NCBI RefSeq assembly: GCF_004216535.1
Contig: NZ_SGWX01000001.1
Coordinates: 248,001 to 312,000 of the forward strand
DNA from: Xylanimonas ulmi
GTDB lineage: Bacteria > Actinomycetota > Actinomycetes > Actinomycetales > Cellulomonadaceae
Reading direction: 5' to 3'
Length of the DNA stretch: 64,000 nucleotides
Shown here: positions 1 to 9,125 of the stretch, in pieces
Layout: each line of letters starts with the position of its first letter
Numbering within the stretch: position 1 is the stretch's first letter
The notes under the pieces: generated by a model
Database searches by the model: none
Told to the model about the DNA's origin: nothing
Seen by the model: only the letters and a program-made list of their open reading frames with translations
Made by a program: the position numbers and the translations under genes

Positions 1-161
1 CCGTCGCCCTGCGGCCCGGCCGCACGCACGGCGCGCAGCGCGACGTCGCCGCGGGCCACGAGCGCCGAGGCGAGCTCGCGGATGTAGGTGCCCGAGCCGC
101 CGGGGACGGGCTGCCACAGCTGCTCGGCGACGAGCGTCACGTCCAGGCTCTCGTGAGTCAC
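1..161 (-). CDS. Glycosyltransferase family 4, N-terminal part (runs off window)
   Basis: Only about the first 53 codons are inside the window, read leftward from a GTG at 161. The segment VPGGSGTYIREL (residues 19-30) is the glycine-rich loop near the N-terminus of GT4 (GT-B fold) glycosyltransferases, which transfer a sugar from a nucleotide donor at the cytoplasmic side of the membrane. It is divergent from the GT4 gene at 256, with about 95 bp between them, so both likely belong to the same polysaccharide locus. The C-terminal donor-binding half is outside the window, so donor and acceptor cannot be guessed. Confidence 0.7.
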   Translation of the reverse strand, partial: MTHESLDVTLVAEQLWQPVPGGSGTYIRELASALVARGDVALRAVRAAGPQGD

Positions 162-255
162 GGGCAAGAGCCTATGCGGGCGTTGGCTCCGTCCCGCGCC
201 AGCCGTCCAGGTAGGGTCGGGCCTTGCGTCTCGCCCGAGACCGAACGGAGGTCCT

Positions 256-1380
256 GTGCACGTCCTGCTCGACGCCACCGCCGTCCCCGCCGACCGTGGC
301 GGCGTGGGCCGCTACGTCGACGAGCTCGTGCCCGAGCTCGACCGAGCCGGCGTCGCCCTGACGATCGCCGCACAGGCCCGCGACGGCGCGCTGTTCTCCG
401 CGCTCGCCCCGCACGCCGACGTCGTCACGGCGCCCGCCGCCCTGGAGAGCCGCGCCCGCCGCATGGCCTGGGAGCAGACCTCGCTGCCGGCGCTCGTCCG
501 CCGGGTGCGCCCCGACGTCGTTCACAGCCCGCACTACACGATGCCGCTCGCGACGCGCGCCCCCGTCGTCGTGACGCTGCACGACGCGACCTTCTTCACC
601 ACACCCGAGCTGCACCTGCGCTCCAAGGCGGTGTTCTTCCGCAACGCGATCCGGCTGGCGTCGCGGCGCGCGGCCGCGCTGGTCACGCCCAGCAAGGCCA
701 CGCGTGACGAGGTCGTGCGGCTCGTGGGCGCCGATCCCGCGCGATTCCATGTGGCCTACCACGGCGTCGACCATGCGCGCTTCCACGCCGTGCCCGACGC
801 CGACGCGGCCCGCGTGCGGGCGACGCTCGATGTCGGCGACGCGCCCTACGTCGGGTTCCTCGGCACGCTCGAGCCGCGCAAGAACGTCCCCGCGCTCATC
901 CGCGGCTGGGTGCGGGCGTGTGAGGGACTCGCGGACCCGCCCGCGCTGGTGCTCGCCGGGGGCAAGGGCTGGGACGAGGCGATCGACGGCGCCGTCGCCG
1001 CCGTGCCCGGCCACCTGACGGTGCGCCGCCCCGGCTATCTGCCGCTCGACGATCTGCCGGGCTTCCTCGCCGGCGCCCGCGTGCTCGCCTACCCGAGCCT
1101 CGGCGAGGGGTTCGGGCTGCCCGTGCTCGAGGCCATGGCGTGCGGAGCCACCGTGCTGACGACGCGCGAGCTGTCGCTGCCCGAGGTCGGCGGGGACGCC
1201 GTCGCGTACTGCGGCGTCGACGACGCCTCGATCGGCGCCGCGCTGCGCGCGCTGCTCGACGACCCCGCGCGACGCGACGCGCTCGCGCACCACGCCGTCG
1301 AGCGGGCGGCGGAGTTCACCTGGGCTGCCGCGGCGCAGGCGCACATCGCGGCGTACGAGGCGGCCCGCACCGCCCGCTGA
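256..1380 (+). CDS. Glycosyltransferase family 4
   Basis: A 374-residue GT-B glycosyltransferase of normal GT4 length. The N-terminal MHVLLDATAVPADRGGVGRY carries the acceptor-side glycine-rich loop. The donor half has GFLGTLEPRKN (about residue 200) and EGFGLPVLE, whose E284 and E292 form the E-x7-E motif that holds the nucleotide sugar. The GTG at 256 is preceded by GGAG at 247-250, which supports this start. It lies between another GT4 gene and the dTDP-rhamnose genes, so a role in a rhamnose-containing wall glycan is likely but inferred. No signal peptide or membrane span is visible, so it should be cytoplasmic or membrane-peripheral. Confidence 0.9.
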   Translation: MHVLLDATAVPADRGGVGRYVDELVPELDRAGVALTIAAQARDGALFSALAPHADVVTAPAALESRARRMAWEQTSLPALVRRVRPDVVHSPHYTMPLATRAPVVVTLHDATFFTTPELHLRSKAVFFRNAIRLASRRAAALVTPSKATRDEVVRLVGADPARFHVAYHGVDHARFHAVPDADAARVRATLDVGDAPYVGFLGTLEPRKNVPALIRGWVRACEGLADPPALVLAGGKGWDEAIDGAVAAVPGHLTVRRPGYLPLDDLPGFLAGARVLAYPSLGEGFGLPVLEAMACGATVLTTRELSLPEVGGDAVAYCGVDDASIGAALRALLDDPARRDALAHHAVERAAEFTWAAAAQAHIAAYEAARTAR

Positions 1381-1403
1381 GCGGCCGGGCCCGCGCCGAG
1401 CGG

Positions 1404-2021
1404 TCAGGCCCCCAGCGACGCGACGTAGGCGAGCACCTGCTCGTAGTCGGGCAGGAGCCCCTGCTCGGCGGCCTCGGCCAGGGTCGGCGCCGCGGTGTCC
1501 TTCTCGGACAGCAGCGGCGTGACCGGGTTGCCGTGGCGGTCCTGTGTGGGCCACACGAGCCCGATCTGCGGGTCGAGCGGGTTGATCCCGTGCTCGCCCG
1601 ACGGGTTGTAGCCCGTCGAGCACAGGTACATGACCGTCGAGCCGTCCTCGAGCGCCATGAACGCGTGGCCCAGGCCCTCGCCCAGGTAGATCGCGCGGCG
1701 GTCGACGTCGTCGAGCAGCACAGAGTCCCACTGGCCGAACGTCGGAGAGCCGACGCGGATGTCGACGACGACGTCGAGCACTGCGCCCTTGGCGCACGTG
1801 ACGTACTTGGCCTGCCCGGGCGGCACGTCGGCGAAGTGGATGCCCCGCACCACGCCGGCGCTCGAGACGGAGCAGTTGGCCTGCTGGAGGTCGAGCGGGT
1901 GCCCGACGGCCTCCTCGAACGCCGGGGCCTTGAACCACTCGAGGAACACGCCACGGGGGTCGCCGAACTGCTTCGGGGTGATCTCGAAGGCGCCGGGCAC
2001 GGCGAGCTCGCGGAACTGCAT
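1404..2021 (-). CDS. rfbC: dTDP-4-dehydrorhamnose 3,5-epimerase
   Basis: RfbC/RmlC converts dTDP-4-keto-6-deoxy-D-glucose to the L-rhamno form, step three of dTDP-L-rhamnose synthesis. The 205-residue protein opens MQFRELAVPGAF, then has GDPRGVFLEWF, VVRGIHFADVPPGQAKYVTC (the conserved catalytic-histidine strand) and YLGEGLGHAFMALED, all typical of the cupin-fold epimerase. The open frame extends upstream, but the ATG at 2021 is preceded by GAGGAGAA at good spacing and matches family N-termini, so I start there. It is divergent from rfbD with only 52 bp between, so the two promoters must overlap in that gap. Confidence 0.95.
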   Translation of the reverse strand: MQFRELAVPGAFEITPKQFGDPRGVFLEWFKAPAFEEAVGHPLDLQQANCSVSSAGVVRGIHFADVPPGQAKYVTCAKGAVLDVVVDIRVGSPTFGQWDSVLLDDVDRRAIYLGEGLGHAFMALEDGSTVMYLCSTGYNPSGEHGINPLDPQIGLVWPTQDRHGNPVTPLLSEKDTAAPTLAEAAEQGLLPDYEQVLAYVASLGA

Positions 2022-2073
2022 CGCAGGGTTCTCCTCGTCGGATGAAGGGGTCGCAGGCCCTAGGATCCTACGC

Positions 2074-2955
2074 GTGAACACCTCCGCGACCCCTTCGTCC
2101 GTCACGCTCTCCGGCCGCTGGCTCGTGGTCGGCGCGCACGGGATGCTCGGCCAGGACATGGTGGCCGCCGCCCGGGCCGCGGGCGCCGAGGTCGACGGCG
2201 TCGACCGCCAGCACCTCGACATCACCGATGCCGCAGCCGCGCTGGCCGGGGTGCGCGGGTACGACGTCGTCGTGAACTGCGCCGCGTGGACGGCCGTGGA
2301 CGCCGCCGAGGACCAGGAGGCTGCGGCGTTCGCCGTCAACGCCGTCGGCGCCCAGAACCTGGCGCGCGCCGCCGCCGCGACGGGCGCGAGGATCGTGCAG
2401 ATCTCGACCGACTACGTGTTCGAGGGCCACGGGTCTGAGCCGTACGTGGAGGACGCGCCGATGGCGCCGGTGTCGGCGTACGGGCGCACCAAGGCCGCGG
2501 GGGAGTGGGCGGTGCGTGCGAGCAACCCCGACCACCTGGTCGTCCGCACGGCCTGGCTGTACGGGGCAGGCGGGCCGAACTTCCCCAAGACCATGGCGCG
2601 GCTGGGCGCCGAGCGTGACGTGCTGACCGTGGTCGACGACCAGCAGGGGCAGCCGACGTGGACCGTCGACCTGGCCGACCTCATCGTGCGGCTCGTCGCC
2701 GCGGGCGCGCCGTCCGGCACCTATCACGGCACGGCGTCGGGCGTCGTGACCTGGAACGGGTTCGCGCAGGCGGTCATGGCCGCCGCGGGCCTGGGCGCCC
2801 GCGTCGAGCCGGTCAGCTCGGCCGCGTTCGCGGCGAAGGCGCCGCGCCCGGCGTACTCGGTGCTGGGGCACGACGCGCTGCGGGCGGTCGGCGTGGCGCC
2901 GATCGGGGACTGGGCCGAGCGATGGAAGGCCGCGGCGGCGAGCGTTCTGGCGTAG
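2074..2955 (+). CDS. rfbD: dTDP-4-dehydrorhamnose reductase
   Basis: RfbD/RmlD reduces the epimerised keto sugar to dTDP-L-rhamnose. The 293-residue SDR protein has the Rossmann loop VGAHGMLGQD near residue 20, VVNCAAWTAVDAAE, the ISTDYVFEG strand and the catalytic SAYGRTKAAGE (YxxxK). The frame is open far upstream, but that part is antisense to rfbC; the GTG at 2074 fits the family. Its stop is followed within 10 bp by a perfect-looking palindromic repeat (2964-3006). With rfbC and rfbA it gives three of four rhamnose enzymes; rfbB (4,6-dehydratase) is not in the window. Confidence 0.95.
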   Translation: MNTSATPSSVTLSGRWLVVGAHGMLGQDMVAAARAAGAEVDGVDRQHLDITDAAAALAGVRGYDVVVNCAAWTAVDAAEDQEAAAFAVNAVGAQNLARAAAATGARIVQISTDYVFEGHGSEPYVEDAPMAPVSAYGRTKAAGEWAVRASNPDHLVVRTAWLYGAGGPNFPKTMARLGAERDVLTVVDDQQGQPTWTVDLADLIVRLVAAGAPSGTYHGTASGVVTWNGFAQAVMAAAGLGARVEPVSSAAFAAKAPRPAYSVLGHDALRAVGVAPIGDWAERWKAAAASVLA

Positions 2956-2963
2956 CCCCTGGC

Positions 2964-3006
2964 GGTTCGACAGGCTCAACCACCGGTGGTTGAGCCCGTC
3001 GAAACC
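2964..3006. repeat. REP-like palindrome between rfbD and rfbA
   Basis: A 43-bp inverted repeat. The left arm TTCGACAGGCTCAACCACC mirrors the right arm GGTGGTTGAGCCCGTCGAA around a central CCGGTGG. It lies between the convergent 3' ends of rfbD and rfbA, so it could also act as a bidirectional terminator-like hairpin. Related copies are at 9886-9950, 20641-20706, 24004-24026 and 47466-47485. Confidence 0.85.
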
Positions 3007-3017
3007 CCCACGGACGC

Positions 3018-3881
3018 TCAGGCCTCCAGCAGCCCCAGCAGGTACGTCCCGTACCCCGACTTCGTGAGCTTCTCGGCGCGCGCGCGCAGCTCGTCGTCGG
3101 TCAGGAACCCGCGCCGCCAGGCGACCTCTTCGGGGCTTCCGATCTTCAGACCTTGGCGGTTCTCGATGGTCCGCACAAAGTCGCTGGCCTCGAGCAGCGA
3201 GTCGAACGTGCCGGTGTCGAGCCATGCGGTGCCGCGCGGCAGCACCTCGACCTGGAGCTTGCCCGCCTCCAGGTAGTGCCGGTTGACGTCCGTGATCTCA
3301 TACTCCCCGCGCGCCGAGGGCTGGAGGTTCTTGGCGATCTCGACGACGTCGTTGTCGTAGAAGTACAGGCCGGGCACGGCGTAGTTCGACTTGGGCTCGG
3401 CCGGCTTCTCCTCGAGCGAGAGCGCCTTGAAGCTCTCGTCGAACTCGACGACGCCGTACGCCGTCGGGTCGGAGACCCGGTAGGCGAACACCGCGCCGCC
3501 GTCGATGTCGTCGAACCGCATGAGCGTGCTGCCCAGGCCCGGCCCGTAGAAGATGTTGTCGCCCAGCACCAGCGACGCCGAGTCGTCGCCCACGAAGTCG
3601 GCGCCCAGCACGAACGCCTGCGCGAGCCCGTTGGGCTCGGCCTGGACCGTGTAGCTGATGGACACGCCGAACTGCGAGCCGTCGCCCAGCAGGCGGTGGA
3701 ACTGCTCGGCGTCGTGCGGCGTGGTGATGACCAGGATGTCCTTGATGCCCGCAAGGATCAGCGTCGACAGCGGGTAGTAGATCATCGGCTTGTCGTAGAC
3801 GGGCACGAGCTGCTTGCTCACGCCCAGGGTGATCGGGTGCAGCCGGGTGCCAGAGCCGCCGGCGAGGATGATTCCGCGCAT
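3018..3881 (-). CDS. rfbA: Glucose-1-phosphate thymidylyltransferase
   Basis: RfbA/RmlA makes dTDP-glucose from dTTP and glucose-1-phosphate, the first step toward dTDP-L-rhamnose. The 287-residue protein has the nucleotidyltransferase signature [18 protein letters not shown], then [32 protein letters not shown] and the [15 protein letters not shown] segment. The frame is open a little upstream; ATG 3881 gives the family-typical start, and the ATG at 3890 (adding MGA) is the alternative. It sits 19 bp downstream of the WbbL-like gene on the same strand and is probably cotranscribed with it. Confidence 0.95.
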   Translation of the reverse strand: MRGIILAGGSGTRLHPITLGVSKQLVPVYDKPMIYYPLSTLILAGIKDILVITTPHDAEQFHRLLGDGSQFGVSISYTVQAEPNGLAQAFVLGADFVGDDSASLVLGDNIFYGPGLGSTLMRFDDIDGGAVFAYRVSDPTAYGVVEFDESFKALSLEEKPAEPKSNYAVPGLYFYDNDVVEIAKNLQPSARGEYEITDVNRHYLEAGKLQVEVLPRGTAWLDTGTFDSLLEASDFVRTIENRQGLKIGSPEEVAWRRGFLTDDELRARAEKLTKSGYGTYLLGLLEA

Positions 3882-3900
3882 GGCGCCCATTCTGCCCGAG

Positions 3901-4803
3901 TCAGCGCGCCGGGCGCCGCTCGCGCTCCGACAGCGCGACCTCGACGCGCTCACGCACCGCGAGCCCGACGCCGATCGCCCACCGCACCGGCGCCTGCCAC
4001 CACGCGCCCCAGCGGTCGAACAGGTACCGCTTGGCGCTCGCGTGGTGCGCGCGGATCATCGGCGCGGGCGAGTGCTTCCACGAGACGCCCTGCAGGTGTG
4101 TGACGCGCGCGGCGGGGACGTAGACGTTGCGCCACCCGGCCTGGCCCAGCCGGTCGCCCAGGTCGACGTCCTCGAAGAACATGAAGTACCGCTCGTCGAA
4201 CCCGCCGACCTGTTCGAACGCCGCACGGCGCAGCAGCAGGCATGCGCCCGAGAGCCACCCGGCGGCGTGCGGTTCGGTGGCCGTGATGGCCTCTTGGGCC
4301 TGTCGGTACGCGCGCGTCCACGGATTGCCCGGCCACACCGCGTGCAGCAGGGCGTGGCCGGCGCCGGCCGCGAGCGAGGGCAGCGCCCGCGCCGACGGAT
4401 AGGTGGTGCCGTCCGGGTTGAGGACGCGCGGGCCGAGGCTTCCGGCGGTCGGGTCGGCCTCGCCCGCCTCGACGAGCAGGTCGAGAGCGCCCGGCTCCCA
4501 CACCACGTCGGGGTTGGCGACCACGAGCCACGAGGCCTTGAGCCCGGCGGCGCCCGCGTTGGCGGCCCGCCCGTACCCGACGTTGCCGTCGCGGTGCCGC
4601 TCCACGCGCGCCGCGCCTGACGCCTCAAGGTCGACGACGGCGTCGGTGCGCTCCCCGTTGTCGACGATCACCAGTTCGTAGGCTCGGGTCGTCGCGCGCG
4701 CGAGCGAGGAGGCGAAGGCGCGCAACTCGTCACCGGGGTTGTACGCGACGCAGATGACGCGGAGCGGGTCCCCCGACGGGTCCGTGGCAGGTTGCTGAGA
4801 CAT
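3901..4803 (-). CDS. wbbL: Rhamnosyltransferase-like GT2 (WbbL family)
   Basis: A 300-residue inverting GT-A glycosyltransferase. [15 protein letters not shown] opens the nucleotide-binding fold, [15 protein letters not shown] carries the D-x-D-like metal site, and [16 protein letters not shown] matches the ED-x-D acceptor/catalytic segment of WbbL enzymes, which add L-rhamnose from dTDP-Rha to polyprenyl-PP-GlcNAc to start a wall linker. Location next to rfbA, rfbC and rfbD supports rhamnose as the donor. No transmembrane segment is visible. The symbol rests on family and context; another rhamnose transfer step is possible. Confidence 0.8.
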   Translation of the reverse strand: MSQQPATDPSGDPLRVICVAYNPGDELRAFASSLARATTRAYELVIVDNGERTDAVVDLEASGAARVERHRDGNVGYGRAANAGAAGLKASWLVVANPDVVWEPGALDLLVEAGEADPTAGSLGPRVLNPDGTTYPSARALPSLAAGAGHALLHAVWPGNPWTRAYRQAQEAITATEPHAAGWLSGACLLLRRAAFEQVGGFDERYFMFFEDVDLGDRLGQAGWRNVYVPAARVTHLQGVSWKHSPAPMIRAHHASAKRYLFDRWGAWWQAPVRWAIGVGLAVRERVEVALSERERRPAR

Positions 4804-4867
4804 CGGGGGTCGAGCCTAACCGTCGTGGCTGGGAGTTCGGCGCAGTGGGATCAGCCATGATGCGCCC

Positions 4868-6514
4868 ATGGCTCCGAACTCACGGGAGACTGTCCGCATG
4901 GCCCCGGTAGGCGCACGCACCACCGAGAGGGGCGCGGCTCGCCGCCTCGACGTCCTTCTGACCCTGCTTGTGGTCGCCGTGGCCGCGACATGGGCCCTGT
5001 TGACGCCGCCGCTGCGCGCTCCCGACGAGCCGCAGCACCTCAACAGCGTGCTGCGCGTCGCCCATGGCGGCGGCTGGCCCAAGCCTGGCGACGCGGTGCT
5101 CGCGCCGGTGGTCCAGCAGGCGCGCCTCGACGTGGCGCTCGCGACCGACCTGCCGGGCCGGTACGTCGACCGCGCCGCGACACCGCAGTTCGCCGACGCC
5201 GACATCGTCCCGGCCGCCGAGCGCGCCCGCACCGACGCGACGACGGCGCTGCCGCACGGTCCCGCGGCCGAGCCCGACGACGTGGATCAGATGAGCCAAC
5301 ACCCCCCGCTGTACTACGCGCTCGGAGCGGGGGTGCTGCACGCGACCGGTCTGGCCGACGGGCGCTGGGACCTGCAACTGCTCGCGCTGCGTCTGCTCGA
5401 CGTCGCGCTGCTGGCGCCCCTCGTGCCGCTGGCGGCGTGGTCGGCCCGGCGCCTGACCGGCTCGACGGCGGCGGGCGCGCTCGCCGCGACGTTCCCGCTG
5501 TTCTCGCCGCAGGTGGGGCACATCCTCGGGGCGGTCAACAACGACGCGCTGATCACGCTGGTCGGCGGTGTGGTCACCGCCCTGGTCGTCCGGGTGCTCA
5601 CCGGTGACCGGCGGCTGCGCACGGCCGCGGCCATCGGCGTCGTGGTCGGCGTGGGGCTGCTCACCAAGGTCATGGCGGCGTTCCTGCTGCCCGTCGTGGC
5701 GCTCGCCTACCTGATCGGGCCGGGCGGCGCGCTCGGGGCGGGCACGCGCGGGCGCGGGCGCGCGCTGGGCGGCGACGTCGTGCGCGTGCTGGCCAGCGGC
5801 GGCGCGGCGCTCGCCGTCGGCGGCTGGTGGTGGGTGCGCAACCTCGTCATCTACGGCACAGTGCAGCCGGTCGGCATCGAACGCGACCTGCAGGGGATGG
5901 TCCCCGAGGGCGTGGTCGCCTACACGGTCCAGGCGTGGCGGCGCCTGTCGCGCTCGTTCTTCGGCGACCTCGGCTGGCTCGACCTGCGCACGCCGCAGGG
6001 CTTTTGGATGACCGCCACCGTGGTGCTGCTGGCCCTCGGCGTCGTGGCGTTGACCGCGCGCCGGACCTGGCGTCCGGCGCTCGTCCTGGTGGCTCTGCCC
6101 ACCACCCTGACCGTCGCGATCCTCTACAACGGGTGGTCGTACTACCAGCAGCACGGGCTGCTGGTCGGTCACCAGGGCCGCTACCTGTTCGGCGGGCTCG
6201 CGGCGCTCGCCGTGATCGTGGCCGTCGCGGTGCGCCGCCTGGTGGGCGGATCCGAGGCGCGGGTGCGCGCGGCCGTGCCCGTGGCGCTCGCGGCGGGTCT
6301 CGCGGTGACCTGCTACGGGCTGTGGTTCGCGTTCCGGGGCTTCTACCGGCCCGACGGCTGGCCGCTGGGCGCCGCGTTCGACCGCTGGGAGCTGCTCAGC
6401 CCGGTCGGCGCCGGCTGGCTGGTCGCGGTCCCCGCGCTCACCGCGGCCGTGGCGCTGGCCGCGGTGAGCGCCGCGGTGCGTCTCACGCTGCCGCGTCGGC
6501 GCGCTCAGCTCTGA
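4868..6514 (+). CDS. GT-C/DUF2142-like polytopic membrane protein
   Basis: A 548-residue integral membrane protein with about ten or more hydrophobic spans. Between the first span and the next, the loop has PPLRAPDEPQHL (an acidic DE pair as in GT-C lumenal loops) and later MSQHPPLYYALGAG. This pattern is shared with the membrane proteins at 6483 and 13328, and fits the DUF2142 family, thought to be GT-C glycosyltransferases using polyprenyl-phosphate sugars outside the membrane. The ATG at 4868 is used; ATG 4898 is also possible. Its 3' end overlaps the convergent gene at 6483 by 32 bp. Function is by family resemblance only. Confidence 0.75.
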   Translation: MAPNSRETVRMAPVGARTTERGAARRLDVLLTLLVVAVAATWALLTPPLRAPDEPQHLNSVLRVAHGGGWPKPGDAVLAPVVQQARLDVALATDLPGRYVDRAATPQFADADIVPAAERARTDATTALPHGPAAEPDDVDQMSQHPPLYYALGAGVLHATGLADGRWDLQLLALRLLDVALLAPLVPLAAWSARRLTGSTAAGALAATFPLFSPQVGHILGAVNNDALITLVGGVVTALVVRVLTGDRRLRTAAAIGVVVGVGLLTKVMAAFLLPVVALAYLIGPGGALGAGTRGRGRALGGDVVRVLASGGAALAVGGWWWVRNLVIYGTVQPVGIERDLQGMVPEGVVAYTVQAWRRLSRSFFGDLGWLDLRTPQGFWMTATVVLLALGVVALTARRTWRPALVLVALPTTLTVAILYNGWSYYQQHGLLVGHQGRYLFGGLAALAVIVAVAVRRLVGGSEARVRAAVPVALAAGLAVTCYGLWFAFRGFYRPDGWPLGAAFDRWELLSPVGAGWLVAVPALTAAVALAAVSAAVRLTLPRRRAQL

Positions 6515-7973
6515 CGACGGCGAGGACGGCGGCGCACGCCGCGGCGACCAGCGCGATCGCGACGACGGCGGCGGCCCAGGCGGCGCCCGTGAGCGGGGGA
6601 TAGCCGAGCGGTGTGTCGGGCGGGCGGATCATGGCCGCCCCCGCCGAGCCGCCACGACCGGTGCCGAGCCACGTCAGCAGGTCGAGGACCGTCACCGCGG
6701 TCCACGCGGGCAGCACGACGCGGGGCGTCCACCACCGCGCCCATCCCCAGGCCGTCGGACCGGCGCGGTGGGTCAGGCCCGCGCTGACCGCCAGGACCAG
6801 CGCCAGCGCCGCGGGCAGCAGGTAGCGCGGGTAGATGCCGCCGCCCGGCATCGCGTAGACCAGTTGCATCGCGACCGCGACGAGGCAGGCGGCGACGGGC
6901 ACGCCCACGGGCAGCGCGTCGAGCAGCGCGCTGCGCCGCACGTCCCCCCGCGTGCGCTCCGTCGCGGTCCCCAGCAGGCGGCGCAGCGCGCGGCCGGCCG
7001 CGCGACGGTGGACCACGACGGCGATCACGACCGGCACGAGCCACAGCGCCGTGCCCGCCTCGCGCGGCAGCACCGGGCCCCACCACCACAGGTTCGGCAG
7101 GCGATCCCACGTGACCGGGTCGATCGCCACCTGCAGCAGCGAGCGCGCCTGGCGGCCCTGGTTCTCCGCCGCCCAGTCCGGATGCCCGCCCGTGACCGTG
7201 CCGGTCAGGCGCACATTGCGCGCGTAGAACCAGCCCGCCGCCGCGGCCACGGCGGCGGCGACGGCGCCCGTGAGCGCCGCCGTGCGCGCCACCTGCCGGT
7301 GGGCCAGCCCGGCCAGCGCCGCGCCCGCCAGCCCGACCAGCGCGACCACGAGCGACGAGGTGCGGGCCAGCGCGCACGCCGTCGCCGTCGCGACCAGGCC
7401 CGCGAACAAGGGCCAGGTCAGCCCGCGGCGCGCGACCCGCACCGCCAGGCCCAGCAGCGCCGTCGTCCACATCGCGGCGAACAGGTCGTTGAGCACCGTG
7501 CCCGCGGTCTGGGCCACCACGGCCGAGCACGCGGCGACGAACGCCGCGACGACCGGCAGGCGCGAGCCGTCGCGCACCACGCCGCGCGCGGCCCACGCCG
7601 TCACCAGCACGAAGAGCCCCGCGACCAGCGCGCCGAGCGCGCGCGCCGCGTACATGGCGCCCACGGCGTGCCCGGCGTCGGCGAGCGGGCCCACCACCGG
7701 CGCGAGCAGCAGATAGAACAGCGGCGGATGCTGCGACGTCCACTGCACGGGCGGGATCCACGCGTGCTCGGGCCGCAGTCGCAGCCCGTCCTCGAACACC
7801 GGGAGTTGGCCGTGCCACACCTGCCACGCGTAGTCGAGGTGGGCGACCTCGTCACCTGCGGTGAAGGGCGCCACCGCCAGGAGTTGCACCGTGGCGAGGC
7901 TGACTGCCGCGGCCACGCAGAGCCCGACCGGGTGGCGCAGCAGCGCGCGCACCGCGTCTATCGTGAGCCTCAC
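6483..7973 (-). CDS. GT-C-like polytopic membrane protein
   Basis: A 496-residue polytopic membrane protein. After the first span it has FTAGDEVAHLDYAWQVWHG (acidic DE motif) and QWTSQHPPLFYLLLAPVVG, the same layout as the neighbour at 4868 although the sequences differ. A role as a GT-C sugar transferase acting at the outer face of the membrane is inferred. The frame is open to 9155 but that part is antisense to the GT2 gene; GTG 7973 gives a short polar N-terminus and then the first span. It is divergent from the GT2 gene at 8046 and overlaps the 4868 gene by 32 bp at their 3' ends. Confidence 0.75.
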   Translation of the reverse strand: MRLTIDAVRALLRHPVGLCVAAAVSLATVQLLAVAPFTAGDEVAHLDYAWQVWHGQLPVFEDGLRLRPEHAWIPPVQWTSQHPPLFYLLLAPVVGPLADAGHAVGAMYAARALGALVAGLFVLVTAWAARGVVRDGSRLPVVAAFVAACSAVVAQTAGTVLNDLFAAMWTTALLGLAVRVARRGLTWPLFAGLVATATACALARTSSLVVALVGLAGAALAGLAHRQVARTAALTGAVAAAVAAAAGWFYARNVRLTGTVTGGHPDWAAENQGRQARSLLQVAIDPVTWDRLPNLWWWGPVLPREAGTALWLVPVVIAVVVHRRAAGRALRRLLGTATERTRGDVRRSALLDALPVGVPVAACLVAVAMQLVYAMPGGGIYPRYLLPAALALVLAVSAGLTHRAGPTAWGWARWWTPRVVLPAWTAVTVLDLLTWLGTGRGGSAGAAMIRPPDTPLGYPPLTGAAWAAAVVAIALVAAACAAVLAVVRAERADAAA

Positions 7974-8045
7974 ACACAGCAGCCTAGGCGTCGGCGTCCG
8001 CGCGCTCTGGCCAGCTGGCCGTCCCCGAATCGGAGCGTCTGCCTC

Positions 8046-9125
8046 GTGAAGTTGTTCGTCCAGATCCCCTGCCTCAACGAGGAGGCCACCCTGCCCCTCG
8101 TCCTGGCGTCGATCCCCCGGGAGATCCCCGGCGTCGACGAGGTCCACATCCTCGTGATCGACGACGGGTCGAGCGACCGGACGGTCGAGGTCGCCCGCAA
8201 CCTCGGCGTCGGGCACATCGTGCGCCACACCCGCAATATGGGCCTGGCGCGCTCCTTCCGGGACGGCATCGACTACGCGCTGCGCCACGGCGCCGACATC
8301 GTCGTCAACACCGACGGCGACAACCAGTACCCGCAGGAGATGATCCCGGACCTGGTCGCGCCGCTGCTGCGCGGCGAGGCCGACATCGCGATCGGCGACC
8401 GGCAGACCGCGACCATCGCGCACTTCTCGCCGTTCAAGAAACTCATGCAGCGGGTCGGGTCGCGCGTCGTCTCGGCGGCCGCGCAGACGGCGCTGCCCGA
8501 CGCCGCCTCGGGATTCCGCGCCTACTCGCGCGCCGCGCTCATGCGGCTGAGCGTGCTGACGCAGTTCAGCTACACCATGGAGACCATCATCCAGGCGGGC
8601 AACAAGCGCCTGAAGATCGCCTCGGTGCCCATCACCACCAATCCCAAGACGCGCCCGTCGCGGTTGTTCACGAACATCTGGCAGCACATGGGCCAGTCCG
8701 GCAAGGCCATCGTGCGCAGCTACGTCATGTACAAGCCGTACGGCGTGTTCGTGACCCTCGGTGTGGTCTTCGGCGTCGCGGGCGTGGTGCCGCTGGCCCG
8801 GTTCGTCGTGCAGTGGGCGTACGGTCGCGGCGGTGGGCACGTGCAGTCCGTGGTGTTCGGCACCACGATGCTGGTCGGATCGCTGCTGTGCTTCGCGCTC
8901 ATGGTGCTCGCCGACCTGCTGCGCACCAACCGCACGCTCTCGGAGGAGATCCTCGAGCGGACCAAGGAGCTGCAGTACGGGCCGGCGCCCGCGCTCGTGC
9001 GCGATGCGGCCGGGCCCGTGTCCGACGCCGCTGGGCCTGTGCCCGACGACGCCACGCCAGGCTCGGCCGGCGCCGAGCCGGCTGCGGTGGACGCGGAGTC
9101 GGGTGATCCGGTGGTCCGCCGGTGA
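8046..9125 (+). CDS. Polyprenyl-phosphate glycosyltransferase (GT2, DPM/GtrB type)
   Basis: A 359-residue protein. The N-terminal GT-A domain shows IPCLNEEATLPLVL, VIDDGSSDRTVEVA and NTDGDNQYPQEMI (D-x-D site), and the end has two hydrophobic spans at about residues 234-262 and 268-296. This layout fits dolichol-phosphate-mannose synthase and GtrB enzymes, which put a sugar on polyprenyl phosphate. It would supply lipid-linked donors to the GT-C-like membrane proteins nearby; this link is inferred. The polar C-terminal tail is rich in A, G and P. GTG 8046 is chosen because upstream sequence is antisense to the previous gene. The next gene overlaps it by 4 bp, indicating coupled translation. 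Confidence 0.85.
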   Translation: MKLFVQIPCLNEEATLPLVLASIPREIPGVDEVHILVIDDGSSDRTVEVARNLGVGHIVRHTRNMGLARSFRDGIDYALRHGADIVVNTDGDNQYPQEMIPDLVAPLLRGEADIAIGDRQTATIAHFSPFKKLMQRVGSRVVSAAAQTALPDAASGFRAYSRAALMRLSVLTQFSYTMETIIQAGNKRLKIASVPITTNPKTRPSRLFTNIWQHMGQSGKAIVRSYVMYKPYGVFVTLGVVFGVAGVVPLARFVVQWAYGRGGGHVQSVVFGTTMLVGSLLCFALMVLADLLRTNRTLSEEILERTKELQYGPAPALVRDAAGPVSDAAGPVPDDATPGSAGAEPAAVDAESGDPVVRR

